DNA of 64,000 bases. It comes from Podocnemis expansa. Taxonomy: Eukaryota > Chordata > Testudines > Podocnemididae. Made by a program: the position numbers and the translations under genes. The stretch spans positions 27,639,183 to 27,703,182 of the forward strand of contig ML682005.1 in the NCBI GenBank assembly GCA_007922195.1, in the 5' to 3' direction. The notes beneath the pieces were generated by a model that was not told the DNA's origin, ran no database searches, and was given only the letters and a program-made list of their open reading frames with translations. Positions 10,359 to 21,779 of the stretch are shown here, in pieces; position 1 is the first letter of the stretch; every line of letters begins with the position of its first letter.

Positions 10359-10917
10359 AATCCATTTAGTTATTTTGAAAAGATGATCTCAGTTATTGCT
10401 ATTGATAGTTTACAATGAAAGATGCTACCTGTGTATTGGGTAATGGGTAAATATGGAGGAAGGCAAAGAGTAGGAATGTAATGGCATATCAAGTTCTGGA
10501 TGGTCAAAATGTATTACAAAATTATTTTAAAACTGTTTTTTTGTAACGTAAGAAGGATAATTTATATGAAAAGACAAGATGTGAAAACCTGGCTCCATTG
10601 AAGGCGTGTTTAGCCACTGACCTCACTGAAGCCAGGATTTTGCTCATGAGCACTCTGTTCAGTTCCCAATGGACAACTATTGAATTCATAAAAAACACAA
10701 GCAGTGTTAATGCCCTATTCACACCCTCAGAGCTGTTTGCAGAATGACAATTCTGGTTCATGGCAACTTTTGAAGAATGAAATTTGGTTTTGGTCCCCAT
10801 TGGCATGAAAACAAAGCCATTTTCACATGAATGGATGTCTGTAAAAATATCTGTTTTTTCATTAAAATTTGAGCTTTTTGAATCAAGGTTTTCTCACTCC
10901 AGGGCCCTCTGTTAGAG
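10359..10917. other. AT-rich flank between DIRS 1 and hAT remains
   Basis: No feature recognised; short reverse frames here have no family resemblance. Confidence 0.4.
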
Positions 10918-11287
10918 CAGGGGTCAGGAACCTTTGCAGACTCCCATGTCAGCTCCTTCTCCCTGACTGATGTTCCCTCTAAAGTTTGGCTGCTTGGGTG
11001 CAAAATTTTCAACTCATGTGCAAAACTTTTTCTGAATAAAATTTGTGTGCAAACTCATGCTACAGAAATTATTGAAAAATCTAGAACAATGAAAAATTAA
11101 TAAAAGTTAAAGTTGTTTTTTATTAATAAAAAACACCAAAGTTAATTAGCATTTACCCAAATTGCTATACACTCAAAAGCAACTAATTCACGGCTTTCAA
11201 ATAACTCAAGACCAAAGTTATATTCAATCTGGATCCTAGTTGTCACATTTCTGCCTAATATGCTCATCTCCTGTGTTCTACATTGGA
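10918..11287 (+). mobile_element. Fragments of two small hAT-like elements
   Basis: CAGGGGTCAGGAACC at 10918 resembles a hAT end, and TGTTCCCTCTAAAG at about 10971 is the same end as the complete element at 16115-16652. No matching right end is found before DIRS 2 begins at 11288, so both look truncated. The rest is AT-rich. Confidence 0.5.
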
Positions 11288-11482
11288 GGGTTACTCACTA
11301 GTAACCGTCCTTCAAGATGGGCTGCTTGGATCCATTCAGTAATAGATGTCTCCATGCCAGAGTGCCAAACTGGTCGGAAAAAACTTGTCCTAGCCTGTCA
11401 GGAGAGGGCAGGTGGCCTCCGCCCCTCGCACCACCCTGTGGCTATATATAAGGCCGCCGCCTGACCCCTCCTCAGTTCCTTA
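11288..11482 (+). repeat. DIRS 2 left inverted terminal repeat
   Basis: About 11310-11482 is the imperfect reverse complement of 16783-16950. Shared blocks include AAAAAACTTGTCCTA, CCTGTCAGGAGAG, GCCCCTCGC and GGCTATATATA, then CCTCCTCAGTT. The outer bases 11288-11309 (GGGTTACTCACTAGTAACC) are matched by the internal complementary region instead. Confidence 0.85.
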
Positions 11483-11519
11483 GAGTCACCAACTCCAGAT
11501 GGGGGGATGAAGGGTAGGG

Positions 11520-11612
11520 ACCTGAATGGATCCAAGCAGCCCATCACGAAGAAGTATGGTTACTGGTGAGTAACCCACCATGCTTCGAGCACTGCTTGGA
11601 TGCATTCAATAA
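11520..11612 (+). repeat. DIRS 2 internal complementary region
   Basis: The first half (CTGAATGGATCCAAGCAGCC through TACTGGTGAGTAACCC, about 11521-11575) is the reverse complement of the outer left repeat at 11288-11341. The second half (CTTCGAGCACTGCTTGGATG through AATAATAGGT, about 11576-11608) is the reverse complement of the outer right repeat at 16910-16945. It has the same two-part layout as in element 1. Confidence 0.85.
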
Positions 11613-14100
11613 TAGGTGACTACTAGCCATGCTGATGGATGGCAGGTGGAGTTGGGTCTTCCGCCTTCAGCACAGCAACATGCCCCATATGGGACAAGCC
11701 CGGCAACAAGATGCTAGCTGGAGTCAAGAGGCAAACAGGCCTTGACGTGGCCCAGAAGAATGAAGAACTGAGGGCCAACCCAGGACAGGGGCAGGACTGA
11801 ACCCGCCGAGACATGTGAACATAAGCAGGTCGGATCAAGGTCACCACAACTGGAACAAAGGACGCAAGATGAACACAGAGAGTTGTGTTAGATGCTCCGC
11901 ATAGGTGGAAACGTGAAGTATGATGGACAGAATATAGTGTCTAGCAATGGGCCCTGCAGCGTGGTCTCGTAGGAGAATGCTGGATGCAAACAGGTGTGGG
12001 TTTAGCCATATTAGCCATGTCCCGCACGAGAACGAAGAAGAGTGGAGATTACTCCCTGAACTGATCACTTTAAGGCTTTTGCTGGACCACAGAGTTATGA
12101 ACTGATCTGGTGACTACTGGGTACGCAGGAGCCATAGGAGAAAAATCTTATCCCTTGCTCAGGTTGTGACCAGACATAGCCAAGTCTGGTTGAAGCAAGA
12201 GTGGGTGAGGATACAGGGTTGTAGGGTGGGGTTCGAGAACAACTGAGAAGACCCACAAGACACTAAACAGCTGCATAGAGAGGCCAGCTGAGCTGAACGG
12301 AGGGCCTACGGTATGCTAGCTATAAACCAGGTAGTGCAGGAGCGCACGTTTTCAGCGAATCAGAACCAAGGGCCAGGTTCTCGCAGGAGAGAGGCTCCAG
12401 GGCATAAAAGCCACCAAAATACAAGGTGGCCTGAGGCAGTGCTACTGAGTTAGTCCTTATAAGGCTTGCGGTAGCATGAGAACTCATGGGAAGGGACCGC
12501 TCGGCCTATAATCTCGCAGGGTTTTGCATCATGAGAGCCCTCACAAGAGCAAGAGGGAGTGAGAAGAAGGATCGGGAATAGTGCCAGCTATCATCTGGGC
12601 ACCCCAACACGGACCAGTAGGTTCATAGAAGTGCCGTGTAAGGTCATGGTCTCAAGCACCTATAGTATTTCCCGGAGGGATAGCGCTACTACTCTGCCGT
12701 GCCAGTGAGGGCGCCAAGGAAAAACTTCTTAACACAGGGATATCCCAAGAAGCCTGACGCTGGGGACGGTTCCTTTCCTCCCAACTAGGAAGTGAATTCA
12801 CCACAGGGTGGCAAATGCAGTATTTCAAGGGTACTCTGGGTTAGAGGACCAAACAAAGTATTTTCCCCCTGGCGGGAAGTCGAAGGTGAATTGGGGAAGT
12901 ACGATCCCCAGATTCCTGGATATTGCAGAAAAAGGGCTCTAGTTTGATTCCCTCTGTGTATCATTCCAGTGGATGGGCAGTATATGAAAAACAGATCCTC
13001 AAGAGTTGAGGAGGAACAGCAGTACTATTAAGCGCCACCGACTCACGTGGGGGTAAACCCCACAGTAGATTTATAGGTCTGCAATCAGGCATAGTGGGAG
13101 GGCCCCAAGAAACCAGAGGGTGGAGAAGGGGGGGTGGCGTGCCCTGCCAAAGTACAAGACCGAAAGGCAGAAAAGCGGCTATGCGCCCCCTGAGAAGGAC
13201 CTTTCTGCCTACACATGGTCCCCTGCCCCGTATGACAGCTGGTGATGCTGAGGAGGGCGCTGATGGGAGAAGGCCCGATAAGGTGACCCCTCGCTGTTCC
13301 CTACTTAGAGATGTGACTAGGTGTCCTCTCCTAGGTTCCCTGTATGGGGTTTGAGGAAGATACACATGGCTCATGCTTACGAGCGAGGGTGTACAGAGAG
13401 TTGACTACCGCGATTGAGAGGCGGGCTTAGGATGAAGGTTCCTGGGGTGGGAGCCCTGGTCGTCACTTAGATCACCACAAGTTGAGGGTGTGGAGCCGTA
13501 GTTTCCATAAGGAAGGGAAATGGTTTGGGGTGGGCCATTCACCTTGGCCCCCTTCAGAGGTTAGGATCTGTCCTGGCTAAGCGGATGTGTCCCCTTCAGT
13601 GTGCAGGAGGTACTCCCGTCGAATTGGGGTCAGGGTCACAAAGGCTGGTGCGTGTTGACAGTATGTGACTGGAGGTATCCCCCCCTTCCCCCTGACCCGG
13701 ACTCGAGGAGGCCTACCTGAGGGAGGCATCAGAGTCACAGGCACAATTCTCTTTGCAGGTAGGCTTCGAATATGCACGTCTTGGAGGCTCAGCAGCGGGG
13801 CTGGGGCTACAATGAGATGCCCCTCTTGTCCCAGGCAATAGTGTTGGCGTGGGAGACGCACAGGAGAGGGATGTCCGGGAAGGGGGAGGAGGGGAGAGGG
13901 GAAAGGGGCAGTTTTCCCTGAGTGTTTGGAGGAGTCGCTGCTTAAGGGATGTGGGGGTAGACCAAGGTACTCTGGTACTGTTGGTGCAGGCAGGGGCATC
14001 ATTATATTGTCGGGGCCATGTTGCCCCAGATCCGAGGTCTGCTAGTGCAGTAGCAAAAAGGGGGGGGGGGGATGGTTTCCACCAAATCCTGTTTTGCTGA
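11613..14100 (-). other. DIRS 2 3' region without recognisable pol
   Basis: GC-moderate sequence between Gag and the internal complementary region. Minus-strand frames at 13577-14002 and 12961-13374 are Pro/Arg-rich and show no LDLxDAY, YxDD, HxxR or recombinase motif. 14000-14270 may still be the basic, low-complexity tail of Gag. Confidence 0.5.
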
Positions 14101-16080
14101 CGCCCTGATGCCTCTGTGCCCGAGGTTCGAAGTGGGGTGGCGGCAAGTAGGGTGGGCCCCTCCCTGCAGGAGAAGGGACAAAGACCCAGCCTTTGCAGCG
14201 GATAAAGTGGTGGAAGGAAGCTCCCCTGTGGTCCCCTTCTGGGAGAAGATGGGGAATTTGGGAGGGTAGGGAAACTAAGTCAGAGGGGGTGGGTCCATGG
14301 GGAAGCAGGCCAAAGTACTTGGCCTCTCCCTGGGGATCTCAGGCAGTGCCCACCACCGAGAGGGTTCCAGGGGGAAACAAATGGTCCCCCTCGAAGGGCA
14401 GGTCGAGGACCGCCTGCTGTGCATTAGGGGGTGCTCTAGCCTCCCTAAGCCGTGCCATCCTGTGGATGGTTACTGCCAAGGCCATGGTGTGAGCGACTGT
14501 GTCCACTGCATCACATGCCGAAAGGAGGAGATCTTGGGACGTTAGGTTGCCTTCCTCCAGAAAGGCATCATACTCCTCTCTAGCCTCAGATGGGAGCAGG
14601 CTTCTAAATTTTCCGAGTGACTCCCACACATCCAGCAAGAACCTACTGGTTATAGCCTGGCTGTTTGCCACTCGTAGTTGGAAGGCCGACGAGGAGTAGG
14701 CTTTACGGACTAACAGGTCCAGTTCCCTGGTTTCCCTGGAGGATGAAAGGGGGTCACTGGGGGGCTCCCCAGGGCCCATCGCCATCTGGACTATGTCCCT
14801 CGGGGGAACCGGGTGGCCAACAAGAGACGGGAAAGTCCAGCTTGGACACACAATACTTTACGCTCACCGTATCCGAAACCGGGGGAATGGAAACTTGGGC
14901 TCTGCCACCGGGAGCATGCAAGGTCCCATACGGTCAGGTGGAGCAGAACTTCTAAGGGTGCTGTTAAGGCAAAGCTGGCCTGAAGAGGGTATCGGGGGGA
15001 GGAGGCTCAAGGGCTGCACCTCCATGCCTAAATGGGATGTAGCCCGGCGCAACAAATCAAAATGCGCTGACAGGTTTCCCGTGTAAGACTCCGGTGCTGG
15101 GGAGAGAGAGCGGTACCGGGAGCTCACCGTGGTGGGGAGGGAGTTCCTTAGGGGGACCATTCCTGTGGCCTGAAATGGAAGGGCGATGGGGCTGATGTGT
15201 GGCGCCAAGGCCATTTGGAACCCCTGGAAGGTCCTTCCTCCGGGCTGGAAGCAAAGGAAGGGGACCGAGACTCCTGGGGTGGAACTGGCAATGGTGGGGT
15301 GGTGCCAGCCCCCACTGGAGTGGATGACGGGGGACTGTGTGGTGAGGGCGAATGCCCCAGGTGGACCCAGACCTTCGATATGAAGGCCAGTTTGCCCCTT
15401 CTGGTTGGGAGTGGGGCAGGGGGTGTCGGGAGTAGCAGGAGGGCTTGTGCTGCCTCCACCGCTTCTGGGGTGGATGGGACGAGCAGTGACTCTATTTGAC
15501 CCAGTGGCAGGGAGGACTGCCTGGGTGGGAGGACTCCCGTTCCTGCAACACCGGGCTATGGCGGGCCTGTGGTGCCGAGGGTGAAATTGGCCAGTGCCGG
15601 GGTGAGCTTGGCACTGGTGAGGCCGGACTGTACCAGGCTGTTGGCGCCAGAGATGATATGAAGCGGCACCGAGGCGATCCTGGTACCATTGGTGCCAGGC
15701 TATCTAAGGGCAACCTCAAGCGGTCCCGAGGTGCCGGGGCGCTGGGTAGGCACTGGGGTGCCAGAGTCGGCACTGAGGTTGTGCGGTGGTGGTGGAGGCT
15801 ACAGGTGGTGCGGTGCCACATAGGCTCCGGTGCCAAGCTGGGTCTTGGTGCCAAGCAAGAACCCGAAGCCTCGGGTAAAGGGTGCCAGGCCTCCACAGAT
15901 GCTAGGGCTCAGCATCGCTGTTCCCTCTCCTTGATCGTTCTGGGTTTAAAGGAGAGACAAATGGAACAGGCCGAGACCATGTGGTCTTTGCCCAGGCACC
16001 TAAGGCACTTCCCGTGGGGGTCATCCCGGGGGAAGGCCTTGCCGCACTCGGCGCAGGGTTTGAACCCTGGCATGGTTGAT
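14000..16080 (-). pseudogene. DIRS 2 Gag-like ORF (multiple frames)
   Basis: The N-terminus reads MPGFKPCAECGKAF near 16070, then KCLRCLGKDHMVSAC, SICLSFKPRTIKERE, in a single open frame (15909-16433). This is the intact version of the paired Cys cluster that is frameshifted in element 1. A Pro/Ser-rich middle at 14864-15900 is broken by frame changes and stops. The core at 14339-14851 reads LDLLVRKAYSSSAFQLRVAN, WESLGKF and LPFEGDHLF, co-linear with the element 1 core. A poly-G run at about 14060 and Pro-rich tail sequence follow. The Cys cluster probably binds nucleic acid; that is inferred from its spacing. Confidence 0.72.
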
Positions 16081-16114
16081 GAGATGTTCCAGTCCAGTAA
16101 TGGGAATTCTTGTA

Positions 16115-16652
16115 CAATGTTCCCTCTAAGCTGCGCTGGCGCGCTGCAGCGCAGCCCGCCACAGCCGCCAGTGCAGCAAAAGCTGCCGGCAGTGTGCTGC
16201 CGGCAGCCGGAGTCCCTCCACAGAACTCCTCTGGGTCTGGGAGTTTTGAAAACTCCCGCCCAGAGAAGCTCCAACGGAGCATGCCCAGAAAATCTGGGCA
16301 TGCTCTGTAGAGCTCCTCTGGCCCAGGAGTTATGGCTGGGCCCTCTGGCTCCAGTCCAGCCCCAAGGTAAGATGGGGGAGGGGCCGAGCGGGAGCAGGGG
16401 GGCGAGTGGGGGGGCTGTCAGGAGGGGGGGCAAGCGGGAGCGGGGGGGCTGAGCGGAAGCAGCGGGGGGCGAGCGGGAGCGGGGGGGCTGAGCGGGAGCA
16501 GCGGGGGGCGAGCGGGAGCGGGGGGGCTGAACGGGAGCAGCGGGGGGCTGTCAGGAGCGGGGGGAGGGGCTGCGCAGTGGGCCCCACGGGGGGGGGAGTG
16601 CAGCGAGCAACTGGAGTTGCTCAGCTGCCCTCTCCCCTTAGAGGGAGCATTG
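16115..16652. mobile_element. Non-autonomous hAT element nested in DIRS 2
   Basis: The ends CAATGTTCCCTCTAAG and CTTAGAGGGAGCATTG are nearly perfect inverted repeats starting with CA. They are flanked by TTCTTGTA (16107-16114) and CTCTTGTA (16653-16660), an 8-bp duplication with one mismatch. Length and duplication fit hAT. The interior is very GC-rich, with a perfect hairpin at 16277-16305 (12-bp arms GAGCATGCCCAG), another at 16239-16257, and a 39-bp minisatellite. It lies just upstream of the DIRS 2 Gag start, so it landed in the leader. Confidence 0.9.
16430..16560 (+). repeat. 39-bp GC-rich minisatellite
   Basis: A unit of 39 bp (markers CTGAGCGG / CTGAACGG at 16449, 16488 and 16527) is repeated about three times, with degenerate flanking copies. 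Because 39 is divisible by three, all frames stay open, giving the spurious 13-residue repeat ORFs seen here. Confidence 0.85.
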
Positions 16653-16782
16653 CTCTTGTAGTGGAATTAAATCCACACGGAGATGATCCCAGCTGGATAG
16701 AAAGCTGATGAAAAGGACAGGCTACTTGCGGTTTGCAAGGAGCGGATGTTCCAATTCCGACGCACAAGGCGGAAGAAATGAA

Positions 16783-16961
16783 ACTGAGGAGGTGTCAGGA
16801 GGTGGTCGTATATATAGCCATGGGGTGGCGCGAGGGGCAGAGGCTGCCTACACTCTCCTGACAGGTTAGGACAAGTTTTTTCTGACCAATCCGGTGCTCT
16901 GGCACAGAGACACCTATTACTGAATGCATCTGAGCAGCACTCGAAGAAGAAGCAGAGTTAC
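16783..16961 (-). repeat. DIRS 2 right inverted terminal repeat (5' side)
   Basis: Partner of 11310-11482. The minus strand begins GTAACTCTGCTTCTTCTTCG at 16961 and runs to CCTCCTCAGTTTC near 16783. Confidence 0.85.
16807..16820 (-). promoter_or_regulatory. TATA box-like motif in DIRS 2 right terminal repeat
   Basis: The minus strand reads GGCTATATATACGACC about 145 bp inside the element end, the same place as the motif of element 1. It is likely the element promoter (inference). Confidence 0.45.
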
Positions 16962-17427
16962 AGTTCACAGGAGGCCAGCTAGTTATCACTGATAGCATTT
17001 AAGCTGTCTTAATGATCCCAGAAAGGTAGATTCAGTTGAAATTTTAAAAATCAAAAAGATTTCAGACATCTCTTTTTAGGAAAATGCTGCTACAATAAGG
17101 GTGCTAAACACAGTTGAGATCAAAACAATGGGCTTTTAGATGCTTTAAGATAAGGATAGAATATTTCTGAAAAGCCTATTTTCAGTCCCTTGCATCTTTA
17201 CCTGCCCCATCATTTTTGGGCTACATTTCAACTTAAGAAAAAATTTCTACCAAAATACCAAATCACTTGAATGCCTTATGGTTTCTTCTGATGGACAGAT
17301 TAGGGTGCGGAATGAAGAGAATAATCCCATAGTCATCTTTGATTCCCAGTCTTTTGACTGTTACTATATTTAAAACAAGTACTTAACTGATATCTCCATT
17401 ACATCTCAGTAAGATTTCTGTGAATTG
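16962..17427. other. AT-rich sequence, nothing recognised
   Basis: No open frame, terminal repeat or known family seen. Confidence 0.4.
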
Positions 17428-17530
17428 TTCTTCAAAGTGTATGATGAAACGGGGTTTTCTCCCACGAAAGCTCATGCAATACATATACTTGTTAGTCTTT
17501 AAGGGCCACAGGACTCCTTGTTTGTTTTAC
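17428..17530 (-). repeat. Foldback-family fragment
   Basis: TTCTCCCACGAAAGCTCATGC followed by TTGTTAGTCTTTAAGG and CACAGGACTCCTTGTTTG is the right arm of the foldback family. Confidence 0.75.
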
Positions 17531-18309
17531 TATGAATTGTTGTAATTTACAGGATTCTGGAGGAAACATATTCCAGGTTTTTTAAAAGCACAAGTTTAGC
17601 ACACTCAAACATTCTCACTGTTTAGTCACTCCACTTAAGTAATATCCATACTAGCTTTCAGGAAATGCACAACTGATTTTTAGATTTTTCACTTCCACAA
17701 CTTTATCTAGTTATGGAAAGGACATTTTGGCACCATGGACTCACTGTTTCCCACATGAGGATTTTCAAACTTCAGCGTATGAATGGCACTTACTATATGT
17801 CGTATGTCTTCATTACCTTGGTAGCTGAGTAGTTGCCTAACCTCTGTCAATTGCTACCTTTTTGAAAACTGAAGAATTGCTTACAAAAACTGTACAGTAA
17901 GCAGGGATCTATAAATGTATCTTAGTCCATAATAAATACTGAATCCAAAGAATGTAAGATATTGCCATTAGTAATCACAATTACAGCAATGAAGTGCCAT
18001 TTTCAGATTTTTCCAGATTGCTCAGTAACAGAAGAGAATGACCCACTGGTGTGAGAATGGCTCAGTATAAACAGTCATTTATCAAGATGTCTGGACAAGA
18101 GCCTACACCAGACTCACAGTCCACTACGGGTTCACAATGGGATGAGTGAAAATGAGCAAATAAAAATAACATAGTGGAGAAAATCCCCACCTCCCCCCAA
18201 AATGGACTAAAAGCAACAAAGTGTAAATTAGTTAATTGTTAATGACAGCAAAATTATTTCATGTTTCTGCTCCCCACGTTTTTTGATGGCTTTATTCTGC
18301 TTTGCTTAA
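17531..18309. other. AT-rich sequence, nothing recognised
   Basis: No supported feature. Confidence 0.4.
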
Positions 18310-20000
18310 TCCAATCTAAGGGAGAAAGCAGCAAGCTGGTACCTCTGGACAGCCCCATAATGTTTGAAGGAGTGACTCGAGGTCCTGCTGCCCCAGCCGC
18401 TTCCAGAGGCTAAAGCATAAATTGGGGGGCCCTGAAACCCTCCTAAATTTGTGGACCCCCATGCAAGGGTAGGTGCCCCTCATGCCAGGGTGGGCCCCCC
18501 CAATGTCTGCCTCTGAGCTACTGCCCCTCAACCCCAGGTACCTCCATCAGATCCCTTTTCCCATGTCCTTTTTAGCTCCAATCCTCAAGCTCCCTGACCC
18601 CATTCCAGCCCTCCTAACACCCCACCCTCTTTAGCACCCCAAGGCCTCCCCAGCCCTCCATCCCAGTCCCTTCTTCCCCATCCCCACACACCCTCCCTGC
18701 CCCCATGCTTTCTGCACTGGCTGCCCGACCACCCCAACCCCTCCAGACCTCTTACCTGGCCAAAGTGCTGTGCAGGGGGCAGTAGGCTGCACTGGAGGAG
18801 CTGAAGCCAGAACCACATGCATGGTCAAGCCCTAGCTGGAAGGGGTGGAGCCACACAGGCTCCGAGGAGGACAGAGAAGAGGAGGGAGGAGTGTCCGGGC
18901 CTCTCCCAGCCCTCAGACCCTCCCCTCCTTCAGCCTAGGGGCGATGCGCCAGAACTCTGTGTTCCAGCGCATTCCCCCTTACTTTAATCCCTGGCTACTT
19001 CACGACCACACCACCACCGGTCTGCCACCAGTCCTCAGCTGCGCTACCAGCCCAGCCCAGCCCGACTCTTGGCGTGCCCGCCCCGGCTCATTCTCGACTG
19101 TGCTGCTGACCTGGTCCGGCAGGACCCGCGGCTTGCTGCCTCCTCTCCCTGCTGTTTCCCAGCTGCGGTGCAGGCCCATTATAGCACTACCCAGCCTGAA
19201 ACTCAGCTGTGCTGCCAGCCTAGACCGTCCTGTGCACAAGGGTGGAAAAATTCTGTGTGGCAGGATTTTTTTACTTGTGTGGCAGCGCAGCAGCACACCC
19301 TAGAGGGAACAGTGTTCCTGACTTGCCCCTAGTGCAGACTGCCCTTCATCAAGAACACCTACCACTGGGACCAAATTCGGCAGCACCACAGCTTACTGCC
19401 TGTCTCCCTGCCTCTGTGGTGGTAGGGTCTGGGGTGGGGCCATAAGAGAAGCTGTGCCAATTTTGCTCAGGGTGGCAGGTTTTCTTGCCCCCCTGCCTCC
19501 AAGAGCAGTCGGTGGTAGGGGAGCAGAAAGTGGAGGCATCACCAAGAGTGGTGCTGCTCTTGGTGGCACCTCCACACAGCTCCCCACCCTTTAGAGAAGA
19601 GCTGCTCTTAGGGGGAAACATGCACCTCCATTGACTACCCTCAGCCGCTGAGAGCACACTGCTGTTGGAGGGGCTGTGCAGAGGTGTGGCTGAGAGCAGT
19701 GCTGCTCCTGGTGGCACCTCTGCATGGTCCCCTGATTTTGGGAGCTGTGATTCTCTCAGGGGCTTGGGCCAATGCAAAACGGTGTCAGTGAGAGCAGAGC
19801 TTACTCACAGCAGCAGGGAACAGTAAGCGAAGGTGCACAGCCCCAGCCCCAGAGAGCAGCATTGCTCACAGCAGTGCCTCAGAGCTAGCAGCAGGAGTGG
19901 CATTTTGTGGTGCTGCAGAGGGTGCCATGTGCCAGTCTAAATTGGCTTGCTTGGCGCTCTTGATACCTGACCTAGAGACTTATATTTTGTATTTGGGCAG
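18310..20000. repeat. GC-rich block of non-autonomous DNA-element debris
   Basis: An abrupt rise in GC relative to both flanks. At 19301-19314 the sequence CTAGAGGGAACAGTG is the right end of the TGTTCCCTCTAA-type hAT family (complete copy at 16115), but a matching left end was not found. 19380-19930 contains diverged internal repeats built on GTGCTGCTCTTGGTGGCACC-like units (19551, 19701). Open frames on both strands come from composition and are not supported as genes. Confidence 0.55.
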
Positions 20001-20007
20001 AAAGGGC

Positions 20008-20145
20008 ACTGCCCTGGGATGGAAGAGATCCAGACTTAAATCCCTGATCTGCTTGATTCAGAGTGATCTGGAATGAAAAATTCTGCTCTGAATCAGAGCT
20101 GAGACTTAAACATGGGTCTCCACCATCCCAGGGTGTTGTCCTGCC
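20008..20145. repeat. Short inverted repeat (possible MITE)
   Basis: GGGCACTGCCCTGGGATGG at about 20005-20024 faces CCATCCCAGGGTGTTGTCC at about 20123-20141 as an imperfect inverted repeat; the inner GATTCAGAG / CTCTGAATC motifs pair as well. No target duplication was fixed. Confidence 0.5.
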
Positions 20146-21771
20146 AGGCTGTAGAGCATGGAACTGAACGGATCACAAAAAAAGAACTACCTACTAAGTC
20201 TTACAAGATAGGTGGTCTTTGTGAACTAGGGTTGAGAGGCAGCAGGGGAATGCTGATTCTGTTGCTGACACACATGTATCTATTCTGTAAATAACTAAAG
20301 GAACTTTAATCTGCACAGGTTTATTAGTCTACTAACTTCCTCTAGCACTAAACTAAATATAAAATCACCAACAGGAAAGGACACTAGCTCCTAATATTCC
20401 AGCAGAGATCTCCAGAAAATACTATGATACAGAAGTTGCCCTACCAATTGAGAATTATGTATTCCAGTTGCAAATTTATGATAGACTTAAGCTCTGCTTG
20501 TAACACAAATCATTTATTCCACTCCCTTGCTAAATGTTTTAAAAGTATGATTAAAGACTTATTTTTAATATGGCTTTTAACTGAGCTGATGTATAATTCC
20601 TTTCGGAGTGTAAAGTGGATTGATATGCTTTCATAAGGCACTTTATAAATTAGATTGTATTATACACACCAAGCACCATACAATTTGCAACAGAGTGGTT
20701 TTGGCTCCCTGCATTGCTGATGCTCTGCACTCCATATATAACTGTAAACATTTTATGTGAGTGAGCTTCAGTATAAAAATAATGTATTTCAAGGCACATT
20801 CTTTTAAGAATGTAATGGCTTATGGTCCATTTTGTTGGTTTAAAACAATTAGTTCATGAATACTTTGTGTTTTTGACAAGTAATGCAGACATGAAAAAAG
20901 TTAACTTTTAGAACTGTATATGAGCTTTTTATGCTGTTCTATGGAGCTAGCATTTGCCCCTTACCACCTTCCCTTTCTATCCACAGGACTGGTGGACCAC
21001 TGAATCTGCAATAATTAAACTGTTTAAACAGCTATAACATAGATTATTATTATTATTTAATTACTGGTTCATATATATCTCTATATGAAGTATATTAGAT
21101 AGTGACATCTCCATTGTTAACATACACTGGTTAGTTTCAGTACCATTGGAAAAGGTTGGCTTTGTTATCTGAATGTCAGGTCTGATATTCCTAGGTCCTC
21201 TGGAAACCTGTGCTTCATTTTTCAGTGGGAAAATGAAGACCAGTCTGTTCATTCTGCCAAGATAAGAATTTCAAATAAAGGATGCTCTGCCAGCTCTGAG
21301 ACACCATGATGTATTCCATGACACTTTTCATTTAAATCAAGGTTTCTACCACAGTCTTTGGTCAGAATTCCTCACCTTCACTACCACTAGTATGCAGTGG
21401 TTTTAATTTTCCACCTGCCTTCTTCCACTCGCTACTTCAGAGGTGTTTATGTTTTAGAGATATTAGACACATATAGTTTGTGAAGTGACTGGGGATACTT
21501 CAAGCTGAAAGAAATATATTCCCTAGTATTTAGACCAGTAATATAGAGGATTGGGAGAAAAGGGGAGAGAAGAAACTCTCTCTGTCAAATGTTTTCTAAT
21601 TGAACACTGAAAATAATATTATGGCTTAACTTATGAGGTGCCCTCATATCTAGCTTTTCACTGACCAAAAACTTCAGGTTACGAATTTCAAACTTGGGTC
21701 CCTAACATGAGGAATCTAAATCCAGAGCTAGTCACAGACACAAAAATGGCATAATTTAAAGGCATTCAGCG
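20146..21771. other. AT-rich sequence, nothing recognised
   Basis: Only short frames; no known repeat ends seen. Confidence 0.4.
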
Positions 21772-21779
21772 CCCAGAGC

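Larger units (their letters stand above)
11288..16961 (-). mobile_element. DIRS-type retrotransposon, element 2 (gag only)
   Basis: A second, divergent element on the minus strand with the same plan: right inverted repeat, Cys-rich Gag N-terminus, Gag core, then a long 3' region, a left inverted repeat and an internal complementary region. Unlike element 1, no RT, RNase H or recombinase motif could be read in 11613-14000, and about 2.4 kb is too short for a full set. It may be a non-autonomous derivative that kept gag, or its pol may have decayed past recognition by eye. A hAT element is nested in its leader. Confidence 0.8.

Noticed and set aside
15496..16452. 318-codon forward open frame
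   Set aside because: It is antisense to the DIRS 2 Gag region and runs into the GC-rich hAT minisatellite. Low stop density is explained by GC content.
16430..16560. Regular spaced repeats as a CRISPR-like array
   Set aside because: Head-to-tail 39-bp minisatellite without unique spacers, in a vertebrate repeat.
18845..19777. Several 80-150 codon frames on both strands
   Set aside because: GC-rich repeat block with internal repeats; translations are low complexity.
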